A stretch of DNA of 64,000 nucleotides, taken from contig JAEWBF010000020.1 of NCBI GenBank assembly GCA_023391285.1, forward strand, positions 1-64,000, written 5' to 3'. Shown in pieces: positions 26,092 through 34,875 of the stretch. Below the pieces are notes generated by a model. The model saw nothing but the letters and a program-made list of their open reading frames with translations. It made no database searches and was not told where the DNA came from. This DNA is from Verrucomicrobiota bacterium. GTDB taxonomy: Bacteria; Verrucomicrobiota; Verrucomicrobiia; Opitutales; Opitutaceae. Made by a program: the position numbers and the translations under genes. The stretch's first letter is position 1. Each line of letters starts with the position of its first letter.

Positions 26092-27671
26092 CGGTGCGCG
26101 GGTTGAGACGCCGTTTCGCGCGACTGCGATGCCGGCAACGCCGCGCGCCGGCCTTTCCGCAGCTCCCGATACGGGCCTCGTCGAAATATTCGCCTGAGCC
26201 ATAAACCTGCGAGCACTTGCCAGTAGCCGCCACCCACGCGCACCAGTCGAAACGACGACGCGCCCATTCCCGGGGTGCGATTGATCCACGAGATCGGTAT
26301 TTCCCGCACCTTATACCCTAGCAGCCAGGGTTGAATCCCCGTCTCCGCATTCACCGCAAACCCGGGCTGACACAGGATCAAATCGTCCACGACTTCACGC
26401 CGCAGCAGCTTCAAATTATTCGTCACATCCCGAAACGCCCACCCCAGCATCCACCGCGCCAGCGTGTGAAATCCGCGATTCGCCACGATCTTCATGAAGG
26501 GATAATTCAACAACACGCTGTGCCGCGAGAACCGGCTCCCTATCACCACATCGTAACCGCGATCCGCCGCATCGAACAGATCGCGGAATTCCGGCAGCAG
26601 GTGTTGGAAATCGCAGTCCATCGTCAGCACGTAACGCCCCGTCGCCGCGCGCATCCCTTCCGCGATCGCCCGCCCCACCCCATGCGGCGGCCGGCGAAAA
26701 ATCGGACGCACGCGCGCATCCTTGGCCGCCAACTCCCGCATCACCTCCGCCGTTCGATCGGTGCTTCCATCGTCGAGTGGGATGATCTCGTGCAGGTAAT
26801 CGCCATAAAGTTCGAGCAGGCGCTCCACCAGTATCCCGACGTTCATCTCCTCGTTGCGGCAGGGAATGACCACCGAGATCGCTCCACGCAGCGAAGCATG
26901 CACACACAACGATTGTCCCGCACTCGTCCGGCGCCGCGGCGGTTTCTGCGCATGCACCAGAATCGAGCCCGCCATGCGCGAAACGGCCGGCGCGTTTTCC
27001 AGCAAGATCGACAGATTTCTCAGCCACCACACCAACCGCCGCGTCAGCGGCGCATACACGAAGTCGTTGTAAACTGAATACACGCGCACGAACCCGATCT
27101 CCGACATCAGCTCGTAAAGCTGCGGCTTGCGCACGAGTCGCCGTGGATCCTGTCGCCCGCGCAATCGCCCCAGCGCCCGGCGCACATTCAACACCGGATT
27201 CCACGGATTGCTTTCATAGAAAATCGCCTCGCCGCCTGGCACCAGCAGGTCGTGCACGATCTGCAAAACGTCCCCCGCGTTCTCGCGATCGAGCAGGTCC
27301 ATCGCCACGACACAATCGAACGTCCGTCCTGCGAGCAGCCCCGGCAACGCTTCGAGCTTCACCGCTTCAACCCCATCCGGCGCAGGCTCCAGCGCCGCAT
27401 TTCCATTGAACCGCGCCGCCACGATCGGGTTCTCCCCGCGCGTCACCCGCGCCAGCGCCCGCGTGAATCGTCCCGTTCCGCTTCCCAGCTCCAAGATCGT
27501 GTATCCAGGAAGCAAATGCACCGTGTGCCGCACGCTCTGCGCGCGCCACAACAACCGGTCGCCCACAATGGGATCCCGCCGCTCCCAATAGCGATCGCGA
27601 TACGCCTCGCGCAGACGCAAGGTCGCCATCAACGCATTCGGCACCGCGCCGGCTTGCGGGATTCCGTTCAC
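26088..27671 (-). CDS. SAM methyltransferase fused to DPM1-like GT2
   Basis: 527 aa with two parts. Residues about 20-250 are a class I methyltransferase (ILELGSGTGRF, then CVVAMDLLDRE). Residues about 265-510 are a GT2 resembling dolichol-phosphate mannosyltransferase (SVVIPCRNEEMNV, LDDGSTDRT, TMDCDFQH). The GT2 half would make polyprenyl-phosphate sugar, the donor the two GT39-like enzymes need. Start GTG 27671 overlaps the upstream stop. The acceptor for methylation is unknown. Confidence 0.88.
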   Translation of the reverse strand: MNGIPQAGAVPNALMATLRLREAYRDRYWERRDPIVGDRLLWRAQSVRHTVHLLPGYTILELGSGTGRFTRALARVTRGENPIVAARFNGNAALEPAPDGVEAVKLEALPGLLAGRTFDCVVAMDLLDRENAGDVLQIVHDLLVPGGEAIFYESNPWNPVLNVRRALGRLRGRQDPRRLVRKPQLYELMSEIGFVRVYSVYNDFVYAPLTRRLVWWLRNLSILLENAPAVSRMAGSILVHAQKPPRRRTSAGQSLCVHASLRGAISVVIPCRNEEMNVGILVERLLELYGDYLHEIIPLDDGSTDRTAEVMRELAAKDARVRPIFRRPPHGVGRAIAEGMRAATGRYVLTMDCDFQHLLPEFRDLFDAADRGYDVVIGSRFSRHSVLLNYPFMKIVANRGFHTLARWMLGWAFRDVTNNLKLLRREVVDDLILCQPGFAVNAETGIQPWLLGYKVREIPISWINRTPGMGASSFRLVRVGGGYWQVLAGLWLRRIFRRGPYRELRKGRRAALPASQSRETASQPAHR

Positions 27672-29440
27672 GTCCCGCTCCTTTCTTCCGCCGCTTGCAC
27701 CCGGCGATACACCGTCGCGCTACCCATCCGCGCGACCGCCTCCCATTGCCCGCCGCTGTTCTCCACCGCGGGCCGCGCGTAACGACGCGAGATGTCGAGA
27801 AACGCCAGGTCATCCACGATGACCCAATCGACTCCCGCACTTTCGAGCAGCTCGCGCGCCTTCCGCGCATCCGCTTCCATCGGCGGCATAACCGCGCGCA
27901 ACCCGGTCTGCAAATAGCTCAAGTGTGGCGACGTGGTTGCAATGACATCGTCCTGGTTCGCCCGCCGCGCAATCCAGTCCACCGCCGTCTGCCAGTCCTT
28001 CCACACGCGCCCGTAGAAGAACAAACGCGGCGCCATCAACCCGGCTCCCTCCACTCGCGTCGCCGGCTCCCAATGCCGCTGCCGAAACAACAGCCATGCC
28101 CCGTTCGCCTGCAGCAGGAGCACGATCGCACCAATGCCCACCACCGCCCACCCAAGTCGCCGGCTCGCCAGCCGTGGCTGCGCCCATAAATGAGCCGCCA
28201 CCCCCATCAATCCCGCCACCAGCGCAATCGTGAGAAAGGGCGCCATCGGCGTGACATACCGGCCGAATTGCCCCGGCCACGGTGTCGTGCACACCAACGC
28301 GATCGAACCCGCCGTCAGCAAAACGACAAACCACTCTCGCCTCTTCACGAGCACCACGGCGCCGACGAGCACGAAGCCGAACAACACCAGCAGCGGAAAA
28401 CGCGCCACGTCGTTCAACCACCGCGCTTCCTGAATCTGCTCCTCCGGCAAGCCGTGCATCAGCGCCCGCCAGAATCCCATGTTCCCACTCACCGCCTCGC
28501 CCAGCGCCGTCGGCATCGCGGCCAGATTGTCGCCAATGCGCGCCACCCAGTCTTTCGCCGTCGCTCGCCCCAGTTCTGGCCGGAACGGGTCGATCAACGC
28601 CATGTTCTCCGCATAGGAGACGTTGTAGAATTGGTAACCGGCCCGCTGATACGCATACGCCGGCTCGCGGTAGTCCGCGCTCGCCTGCACCCGCGCCACG
28701 TGCGCCTGCCAGCCCGCAACCGGAATCACCGCGAGCAGCGCTCGCACCAGCGCGAGCTTCCATCGTTTCCTCAACAGCGCCTCGCCTACCCACGCGGCGA
28801 GCACCGCGATCCCCGCCGTCCGCAGCAAAAACGCCGCCGCTCCCAGCAGAAACGCCGCCCCTTCGCGCAGCCATCGCCGCTCTCCCCCGCGCTCGTTCGT
28901 CAGCACCAACGCCATCCCCACCACCGCCATCGTGAACGGCAGCTCGGTGAACAGCACGTCCGACACCAGATACACATTCGGCTGTGCGACACAGATTGCG
29001 GCCGCCACCAGCGCCGCCAGCGGCGGGAGAAACCGTCGCGCGAGCGCCAGCACCGCCGCCGCGAACCCCAGAAACATCACCGCGTATCCACGCCGCAACC
29101 ACACCGCGACGACGTCCGGATCGCTGGTCCCCGCCAGTTTCTGCACCCCCGCGATCGCCAGCGGCAGCAGCGGCGGATACTGCAACGCTTCCGGCTGCCC
29201 AGGCTCGTTCAACAGCCGATATCCTTTTCCTTCCGCGATCGACGTGCCCAGCACGTAATAGACCGCCGCGTCGTAGCGCAGATCGATCGGGCCGGCCCAA
29301 CGCAAAATCCACAACAGCGCCGCCGCCGTCACGATCGCCGCATAGCTCCACCCCCGACCCAACCGCCAGGTCGAAACCGGGCTCCGGAAAGCCGTCGCCG
29401 GCCGCGCAGCCGGCTCGAGAACTTCAGTCGTTCCCTTCAT
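27668..29440 (-). CDS. GT39-like integral membrane glycosyltransferase
   Basis: 590 aa. Multiple hydrophobic segments and an N-terminal loop with DLRYDAAVYY, as in GT39/ArnT-like GT-C enzymes. The C-terminal soluble part includes WKDWQTAVDWIARRA. With the DPM-like half of the neighbouring fusion it forms a likely donor-plus-transferase pair. Start ATG 29440 is chosen; a longer open frame reaches upstream without a credible start. GTGA overlap with the fusion gene. Confidence 0.87.
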   Translation of the reverse strand: MKGTTEVLEPAARPATAFRSPVSTWRLGRGWSYAAIVTAAALLWILRWAGPIDLRYDAAVYYVLGTSIAEGKGYRLLNEPGQPEALQYPPLLPLAIAGVQKLAGTSDPDVVAVWLRRGYAVMFLGFAAAVLALARRFLPPLAALVAAAICVAQPNVYLVSDVLFTELPFTMAVVGMALVLTNERGGERRWLREGAAFLLGAAAFLLRTAGIAVLAAWVGEALLRKRWKLALVRALLAVIPVAGWQAHVARVQASADYREPAYAYQRAGYQFYNVSYAENMALIDPFRPELGRATAKDWVARIGDNLAAMPTALGEAVSGNMGFWRALMHGLPEEQIQEARWLNDVARFPLLVLFGFVLVGAVVLVKRREWFVVLLTAGSIALVCTTPWPGQFGRYVTPMAPFLTIALVAGLMGVAAHLWAQPRLASRRLGWAVVGIGAIVLLLQANGAWLLFRQRHWEPATRVEGAGLMAPRLFFYGRVWKDWQTAVDWIARRANQDDVIATTSPHLSYLQTGLRAVMPPMEADARKARELLESAGVDWVIVDDLAFLDISRRYARPAVENSGGQWEAVARMGSATVYRRVQAAEERSGT

Positions 29441-29459
29441 CGCAGCATCTTCGCACCTT

Positions 29460-30722
29460 TCAGGCGCGCGCCGAACCGAGTCGCGCCAGCTCGGTCGCTC
29501 CTCCCTGCCCCGCCGGCTCGGCTCGTTGCGGCCGCAGCGGTGATTGCTGCCGGCGCCCGGCGAGCAAGTTGAACATTCCAAGAAAACAACCGGCGAGCGC
29601 CGTCTGTCCGCCCAGCACCAGCGCCAGCACCGAACAGATCACCAGCCGAATCGTCCCCGTCGGCGTGAGATCGCCAAAGTTCGCCGCCGACCAATCGCGC
29701 GTCGCCCACACGCCCAGCGCCACTCCGACAATCGCCAGCGCCACTCCCGCCAACAGCAATCGCTCGAACATCGCGCGTTCCTCGAGAAACCAGAGCTTCG
29801 TCACCGGCGGATGCAGCCCGGCCTCCACCGCCATCAGTTTCGCGAACGCCGCCAACATCAGCGATTGATACCCGATCACCACCGCGCCAGCCCCATAGAT
29901 CATCGTGTGATAATCGAATTTCACTCCGAAAGCCGACACCGGTCCGCTCGCGATCGCCGCCGTCACCACCGCGCCAAACGCGAAGATCACCGCGCCGGGC
30001 ACTCCGAAAAACCATTTCGGGCTCATCAACAGCAGAAGCCGAAGACTCCGCCAACCGTCGCGAAAGGTTCGCAAATGCGGCGCGCGGTCACGCCCGTCCG
30101 GCGACAGTGTCGTCGGAACTTCCGTGATCCGCAGGCCATGCATTCCCGCTTTGATCAGCATCTCCAATGCAAACTCCATCCCGCGGCTTTGCAGTTCCAG
30201 CCGCTGCACCGCCTCTTTCCGAAACCCGCGCAATCCGCAGTAAAAGTCACCCAGCGAACGATTGCGAAAAAACAGCCGGCCAATCGCGCTCAGCGTCGGA
30301 TTGCCAAAATAGCGATGCGACGGCGGCATCGCTCCCGGTTTGATCCCGCCCCGAAACCGGTTGCCCATCACCATATCATAGCCTTCCCGGAGCTTGGTCA
30401 GAAACGGCTGCAAGTGCAGGAAATCGTAGCTGTCGTCCGAATCGCCCATGATCACGAACCGCCCGCGCGCCGCCGCGATTCCGGCCTGCAACGCCGCACC
30501 ATACCCGCGCACCGGCACCTCCACCAATCTCGCGCCAAGTTGCACCGCGATCTCCCGCGAACCGTCCGTGCTTCCATTGTCCGCCACCACGATTTCTCCC
30601 TCGACGTCGTGCGACGCGAGAAACGTCTTCGCTTTGGCAATACACGCCGGCAGCGTCCGCGCTTCGTTGAGGCACGGCATCACAATGGAAAGCTCGATCG
30701 GCCTGACTGTGCGTTCGTTCAT
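29460..30722 (-). CDS. Family 2 glycosyltransferase with C-terminal membrane domain
   Basis: 420 aa. A GT-A domain (SIVMPCLNEARTLP, VADNGSTDGS, MGDSDDSYDF, GLRGFRKEA) of about 245 residues is followed by four hydrophobic segments and a Pro/Arg-rich tail. This layout is found in polyprenyl-phosphate glycosyltransferases. It is the first gene of the operon, 19 bp from the next, and divergent from the PRC-barrel gene across a 263-bp gap that should carry its promoter. Confidence 0.9.
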   Translation of the reverse strand: MNERTVRPIELSIVMPCLNEARTLPACIAKAKTFLASHDVEGEIVVADNGSTDGSREIAVQLGARLVEVPVRGYGAALQAGIAAARGRFVIMGDSDDSYDFLHLQPFLTKLREGYDMVMGNRFRGGIKPGAMPPSHRYFGNPTLSAIGRLFFRNRSLGDFYCGLRGFRKEAVQRLELQSRGMEFALEMLIKAGMHGLRITEVPTTLSPDGRDRAPHLRTFRDGWRSLRLLLLMSPKWFFGVPGAVIFAFGAVVTAAIASGPVSAFGVKFDYHTMIYGAGAVVIGYQSLMLAAFAKLMAVEAGLHPPVTKLWFLEERAMFERLLLAGVALAIVGVALGVWATRDWSAANFGDLTPTGTIRLVICSVLALVLGGQTALAGCFLGMFNLLAGRRQQSPLRPQRAEPAGQGGATELARLGSARA

Positions 30723-30985
30723 CTCGACATCGCTCGCCGCCAACGGCGGCCTCACCTAGTCTGCGAACTATTATTCTTGTGCCTCACCCGCGAACGCATT
30801 TCTCCGCAACAACCCCTACCTCGATGATCGGGAGACACCCTAAGCCCAAACGCTTCTAGTCGCCTGTCGACTCATTCAGGCCGCTTCCAGTCCGGCCCCT
30901 TAGGTCTTCCCGGACATCCCCCCATATCGCCTCGCACTCCGGTGATTACGGTGTCCCGCGCCTTCGCGCCCAGGAGGAACTCACC

Positions 30986-32119
30986 ATGACAACATTCTAC
31001 CGCTCTACTTCCATCCTCGCGTTCTCGCTCATCGGAGCGTTCGCCTTGTCTCCGGCCTGGGCCGGGAACGACTCGAGGCGCCAGGCCGACACCCCTCTTC
31101 CTTCGGAAAACGAACCCGCGCCCGCGCCCAACGCCGCAAGCCGCCACGCCCAAAGCGCGCGCGTGCTGATGGGACAGGATGTCCGCGACAACGCCGGCGA
31201 CACCCTCGGCGAACTCGAGGATCTCGCGATCGATCCCCAACAGGGCAAAATCCTTTTCGCTCTCGTTGCTTCAGGAGGTTTGCTCGGCGTGGGCGAAGAG
31301 ATTCGTGCCGTGCCCTTCGCCGCCTTGAGCCACGCCGCCGATGACTCTCGCGACCTCGTTCTCGGCATCGCTCGCGAGCGCTGGTCGCAAGCACCCGCCC
31401 TCGCTCCCGATCACGCCACCGCACTTTCCGACGCCAACATCGCCAAGGACGTGGTCGCGTTCTACCAAGACGCCTTGAGTCGTGACTTCGCCACTGGAAA
31501 CGATGACGCCCGTGCTCGCATGGTCCTCGCATCCGACGTCATCGGCAACGAGGTCGTGAACGAGAGCCACCAAGTTGGCACCGTGCAGGACATCATCGTT
31601 CATTTCGAAAGTCGTCGCGCCTCCGTTTTGCTCGACGTCGACGACGACTTTGCCGGCACCGACCGGGAGTTCCTGGTGAATTTCGCTCAACTCACGCCCG
31701 CGTCTAAGGACCAAATGACCACGACACTTTCCCCCGATGACTTCGCCCAGGCGGGGCCGTCCGACGATCGCTGGTGGACGCTGGCCGACGGTGCCCCGTA
31801 TTGGTGGAGCGGTTACGGCGGCTTTGGCGGCGCCGCTCACCTCGCGAGCACGACGGATTTTCGCACCCAAGCCGCCATCGCCGCCGGCGAAACCGAGGGC
31901 CGTCCCTCGGTCGACACCATTCGCGGACGCTTGCGCAGCGATTCCGCGCTTTCGGAGCGCGCCCGCCTCGCCACCGTTGAGCAGGATGGCAACCGCCTGA
32001 TCCTCGAGGGGCTCGTTGACTCCCACGCCGCCCGCAACGAGGTCGGTCGTCTCGTCAGCGAAATCGCCGACGGCTGGGAAATCGTGAATCGCCTCGAAGT
32101 TCGCACCGCGGCTGAATAA
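30986..32119 (+). CDS. Secreted double PRC-barrel protein with C-terminal BON-like domain
   Basis: 377 aa. Signal peptide ends SPAWA (about residue 26). Two PRC-barrel modules follow: GQDVRDNAGDTLGELEDLAID and GNEVVNESHQVGTVQDIIVHF. The C-terminus (DTIRGRLRSDSALSERARLATVEQDGNRLILEGLVDS) matches a BON domain, which binds lipids at the outer membrane. Strong ribosome site AGGAGG before ATG 30986. Followed at 10 bp by a short MscS. Envelope-stress or osmotic role by analogy. Confidence 0.85.
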   Translation: MTTFYRSTSILAFSLIGAFALSPAWAGNDSRRQADTPLPSENEPAPAPNAASRHAQSARVLMGQDVRDNAGDTLGELEDLAIDPQQGKILFALVASGGLLGVGEEIRAVPFAALSHAADDSRDLVLGIARERWSQAPALAPDHATALSDANIAKDVVAFYQDALSRDFATGNDDARARMVLASDVIGNEVVNESHQVGTVQDIIVHFESRRASVLLDVDDDFAGTDREFLVNFAQLTPASKDQMTTTLSPDDFAQAGPSDDRWWTLADGAPYWWSGYGGFGGAAHLASTTDFRTQAAIAAGETEGRPSVDTIRGRLRSDSALSERARLATVEQDGNRLILEGLVDSHAARNEVGRLVSEIADGWEIVNRLEVRTAAE

Positions 32120-32128
32120 CGGTCGCTC

Positions 32129-32749
32129 ATGAACTTTGAAACTCCCGACTTCTCGGCCGTTCTCCCTGCTCTCATCGCCGCCGCTCCGTCCGCGATCCTC
32201 ATCATCATCGGCGCGATCCTGCTGAACGTCGTCGTCGGCCGCACCCTTGGATTGCTCGGGCGCCGCGCCAATTTCACGCAACAAGAGATCGGCCCCATTC
32301 GCCGCACGGTGAAATGGGTGATCACCATCGTGGCCACCGTCTTCGTTCTCGGTGCGTTCGGTCTGAATGTCGGCGGCATGTGGGGCGTGCTCTCCACCGT
32401 GCTCGCCATGATCGCCATCGGTTTCGTCGCCGTCTGGAGCGTGCTCAGCAACACCTCGTGCACCGTCCTCATCCTCCTGTTTCGCCCGTTCGCCGTCGGC
32501 GACGAAATCGAATTCGTGGGCGAGCAAACCAAAGGCCGCGTGGTCGACCTCAACTTCATCTTCACCACCCTCGACGCCGGCGACGGCTCCGTGATGCAGA
32601 TTCCCAACAATCAGTTCTTCCAAAAAGTGATCCGCCGTCGTCACGCCTCCGCCGCCGTCTCCCCCGCCGCTCACCTCCGCGCCAAACGCCCCGAAGCCGA
32701 GGAACAACCCGCGCTCGCCGCCGCTGCGACCGAGCCTTTCCGCCCTTGA
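32129..32749 (+). CDS. Short MscS-family mechanosensitive channel
   Basis: 206 aa. Three hydrophobic segments (residues about 15-35, 60-82, 87-115) include the pore-lining helix (MWGVLSTVLAMIAIGFVAVWSVLSN), then the MscS beta domain (FRPFAVGDEIEFVGEQTKGRVVDLNFIFTTL). The usual C-terminal alpha-beta domain is missing; the protein ends in an Ala/Pro-rich tail after IPNNQFFQKVI. It would release solutes on osmotic downshock. Between two PRC-barrel genes. Confidence 0.87.
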   Translation: MNFETPDFSAVLPALIAAAPSAILIIIGAILLNVVVGRTLGLLGRRANFTQQEIGPIRRTVKWVITIVATVFVLGAFGLNVGGMWGVLSTVLAMIAIGFVAVWSVLSNTSCTVLILLFRPFAVGDEIEFVGEQTKGRVVDLNFIFTTLDAGDGSVMQIPNNQFFQKVIRRRHASAAVSPAAHLRAKRPEAEEQPALAAAATEPFRP

Positions 32750-32805
32750 CCGTGACGGCGCACCCGCGCCGCACGCCCTCCTCAACACTCAACGAAAGGA
32801 AAGCG

Positions 32806-33612
32806 ATGATCTACACGTTGCGAGAATTCGAAGGCTACGCGATCGCCGCCAGCGATGGCCCGATCGGCTCCGTGAAAGACATCTACTTCGACGACGACGC
32901 GTGGATCATCCGCTACTTTGTCGTCGAAACAGGCTCCTGGCTCAACGGCCGCCGGGTCCTGCTCTCCGCGCGCAATCTCACTGCCGTTCCGACGCCACGC
33001 TGGCTCACCATCGACGCGACGCGCGAACAGGTCCGCGACTGCCCGCCGGTCGAAACCGAGCTGCCCGTCTCTCGCCAGCGCGAACGGGAACTCTTCGCCT
33101 ACTACGGCTGGGCGCCTTACTGGGGCCTGAGTCCATTCGGCGGCGGCATCGCTCCCGGTGCGCTCGTCATTCCCCCGACTGCAACCGATGCACCTCTAGC
33201 ATCGTCCGCTCCCTCCGCCCCAACCCAACCGTTCGATCGCACGCACACCGAAGACGGCGATCCCCATCTCCGCAGCGTGCGCGAAGTCCGCGGCTACTCC
33301 CTCTCCGCGCGCGATGGTTCGATCGGCAAACTCGAGGACCTGCTCGTCGACACCGACACCTGGGATGTCCGCGCGCTCGCGGTCGACACCCGCAAATGGC
33401 TCCCCGGCGGCCGCACCGTCCTCATCCCACCGCCCTCCGTGCGTGCCGTTCGCTGGACCGAAACCGACCTCCTCGTCGATCTCACGCGCGACGAGATCAA
33501 GAACGGTCCCGCGTTCGACCCCGAGCAAGCCATCACCGTGGATTCCACCGACCGCCTCCTCTCTCATTACTCGCGCCAGCTGCCCAAGAACTCCCCGCCC
33601 GAAGTGCACTGA
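32806..33612 (+). CDS. Cytoplasmic double PRC-barrel protein
   Basis: 268 aa without signal peptide. PRC-barrel 1 (EFEGYAIAASDGPIGSVKDIYFDDDAW) and PRC-barrel 2 (EVRGYSLSARDGSIGKLEDLLVDTDTW) are separated by a Pro/Ala-rich linker (PLASSAPSAPTQP). PRC-barrels bind RNA or other proteins in known cases (RimM, photosynthetic H subunit), but the role here is unknown. AAAGGAAAG precedes ATG 32806. Probably co-transcribed with the short MscS upstream. Confidence 0.86.
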   Translation: MIYTLREFEGYAIAASDGPIGSVKDIYFDDDAWIIRYFVVETGSWLNGRRVLLSARNLTAVPTPRWLTIDATREQVRDCPPVETELPVSRQRERELFAYYGWAPYWGLSPFGGGIAPGALVIPPTATDAPLASSAPSAPTQPFDRTHTEDGDPHLRSVREVRGYSLSARDGSIGKLEDLLVDTDTWDVRALAVDTRKWLPGGRTVLIPPPSVRAVRWTETDLLVDLTRDEIKNGPAFDPEQAITVDSTDRLLSHYSRQLPKNSPPEVH

Positions 33613-33729
33613 TCCACAGTGCTGCGGTGTTTCAACCCCGCACCGACTACACCAGCGCGCCAGAAAGCTCGTCACACCGCTCTTCGCGTCCCAGCCTCTT
33701 CGGTGACGCCTCCCTTCCCGCGCGCCCCC

Positions 33730-34023
33730 ATGAAACTCTCCTGGATCTTCGTTATTCTGCTCCTCGTCCTGGTCGCGATCTTCAGCGTCCAAAACGCCGC
33801 GCCGATCACCGTTCATTTCTTCCGCTGGCAAATCACGATGTCCGCTGCCCTCGTGATTCAACTCGCCGCCCTCCTCGGCGGTCTCGTCGGCCTCACCGTT
33901 GGAGCCATGTCCCGCCGCTCCCGCCCGAAACCCACCGCGCCGCCCGAGCCTGTCGTGCAGCTCGAGCCGGTGGAGCCCCTCATCGACTCGCCCGCTCCCC
34001 AAAATACCCGCCTCCCACCTTGA
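33730..34023 (+). CDS. LapA/DUF1049 family membrane protein
   Basis: 97 aa. Two hydrophobic segments (residues 4-20 and 37-60) with the NAAPITVHFF motif between them, as in LapA (DUF1049). LapA helps assemble the LapB/FtsH system that controls lipopolysaccharide synthesis in E. coli; no lapB is seen next to it. C-terminal tail is Pro-rich. Start ATG 33730 chosen where the domain begins. Confidence 0.85.
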   Translation: MKLSWIFVILLLVLVAIFSVQNAAPITVHFFRWQITMSAALVIQLAALLGGLVGLTVGAMSRRSRPKPTAPPEPVVQLEPVEPLIDSPAPQNTRLPP

Positions 34024-34064
34024 CGTAAGCCCCCTTCCGTGGCCGCCCAAACCGCCACGATGTT

Positions 34065-34148
34065 TGGTGCTCGGGACAGGACTTGAACCTGCACGCCTTA
34101 CGGCAACGGCTTCTAAGACCGTCGTGTCTGCCATTCCACCACCCGAGC
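34065..34148 (-). tRNA. tRNA-Leu (anticodon UAG)
   Basis: 84-nt tRNA folding as a class II tRNA with long variable arm. Acceptor stem GCTCGGG pairs with CCCGAGC, the anticodon loop reads CTTAGAA (anticodon TAG), and GGTTCAAGTCC forms the T arm. The 3' CCA is encoded. It lies alone between lapA and sufE and is on the strand opposite to lapA. Confidence 0.96.
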
Positions 34149-34267
34149 GGGGGACGTGGTCTGACGATTTCATTTCAGCTCTTCGCCGACGCAAGCGAGG
34201 AATCCCCCCCGCGACCCGCCAGCCCTTCGTTCTCTTGATCGCTCTCGTTCTCCCTTCGCGCTTCCCC

Positions 34268-34299
34268 TCTCTCAACTCTCAACCCTCAACTCTCAACTC
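34268..34299 (+). repeat. Heptamer repeat CTCTCAA/CCCTCAA spanning the sufE stop
   Basis: Four to five 7-bp units; 34276-34298 is identical to 12251-12273 in the glycosylase gene. The TGA stop of sufE (34293-34295 on the complement) lies within the repeat, so the repeat supplies that stop codon. Confidence 0.88.
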
Positions 34300-34757
34300 C
34301 CTGCCGCCGCCCGCTCGCGATTCAACCACACTTTCGCCGCGCTCTTCATCCGCGTCAGGATGTAATACACCGTCTGGCTCCGCACCCGCACCAGCTGCCC
34401 GCCCACAATCTTCGGCACGAAATCCTGCGGCACGTCCATCACCGCCTCCGGCGTCGCGCCGTCGAGTCCCTTGCACAAAATCGACGTCATCGCGCGCGTC
34501 AGCGTCTGCACATGCGGACCAAGGTTGATGCGATAATGCACCGCCCGCGTCGCCGGCTCCACCCGCAGGAAAACACCCACCGTATCCGTGCACTCCTCGT
34601 CCTTGCGCGTATCCTCCAGATCGAACGCCTCCCCCGCCTTCGGTGCACACGCCGCCGCGCTGTCTGCGTAAGCGATCAGATTCTCGCGCTTTTCGTCTTC
34701 CGGAAGCGCATCGAAGAATTCAACAATCTCGGCCAGGTTCGGCGGATAGGTGCTCAT
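34293..34757 (-). CDS. sufE: SufE-family cysteine-desulfurase partner
   Basis: 154 aa, the normal SufE size. EIVEFFDALPEDEKRENLIAYAD is the N-terminal family signature and EECTDTV supplies the sulfur-accepting Cys (about residue 56). SufE takes persulfide from a SufS desulfurase for Fe-S assembly; no sufS is in the window. It shares direction with the rhodanese gene, both concerning sulfur transfer. Its stop lies in the heptamer repeat. Confidence 0.9.
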   Translation of the reverse strand: MSTYPPNLAEIVEFFDALPEDEKRENLIAYADSAAACAPKAGEAFDLEDTRKDEECTDTVGVFLRVEPATRAVHYRINLGPHVQTLTRAMTSILCKGLDGATPEAVMDVPQDFVPKIVGGQLVRVRSQTVYYILTRMKSAAKVWLNRERAAAGS

Positions 34758-34760
34758 CTA

Positions 34761-34796
34761 ATTTTCGATTCTCGATTTTCGATTTTCGATTTCGAT
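34761..34796 (+). repeat. Heptamer repeat TTTTCGA family, upstream of sufE
   Basis: Five 7-bp units of TTTTCGA-type between sufE and the rhodanese gene. Together with 34840-34873 (the same unit, inverted) it flanks a 43-bp middle and could fold into a hairpin. Confidence 0.85.
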
Positions 34797-34839
34797 CCCG
34801 AAATCCCGCGCACACTCCCGCTCCGCGGCCCACCTCGAC

Positions 34840-34873
34840 AAATCGAAATTCGAAAATCCAAAATCGAAAATTC
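34840..34873 (+). repeat. Heptamer repeat ATCGAAA family, end of the rhodanese gene
   Basis: Four units of the same 7-bp repeat in the opposite orientation to 34761-34796, ending just before the 3' end of the rhodanese gene (stop at 34876). Confidence 0.82.
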
Positions 34874-34875
34874 CC

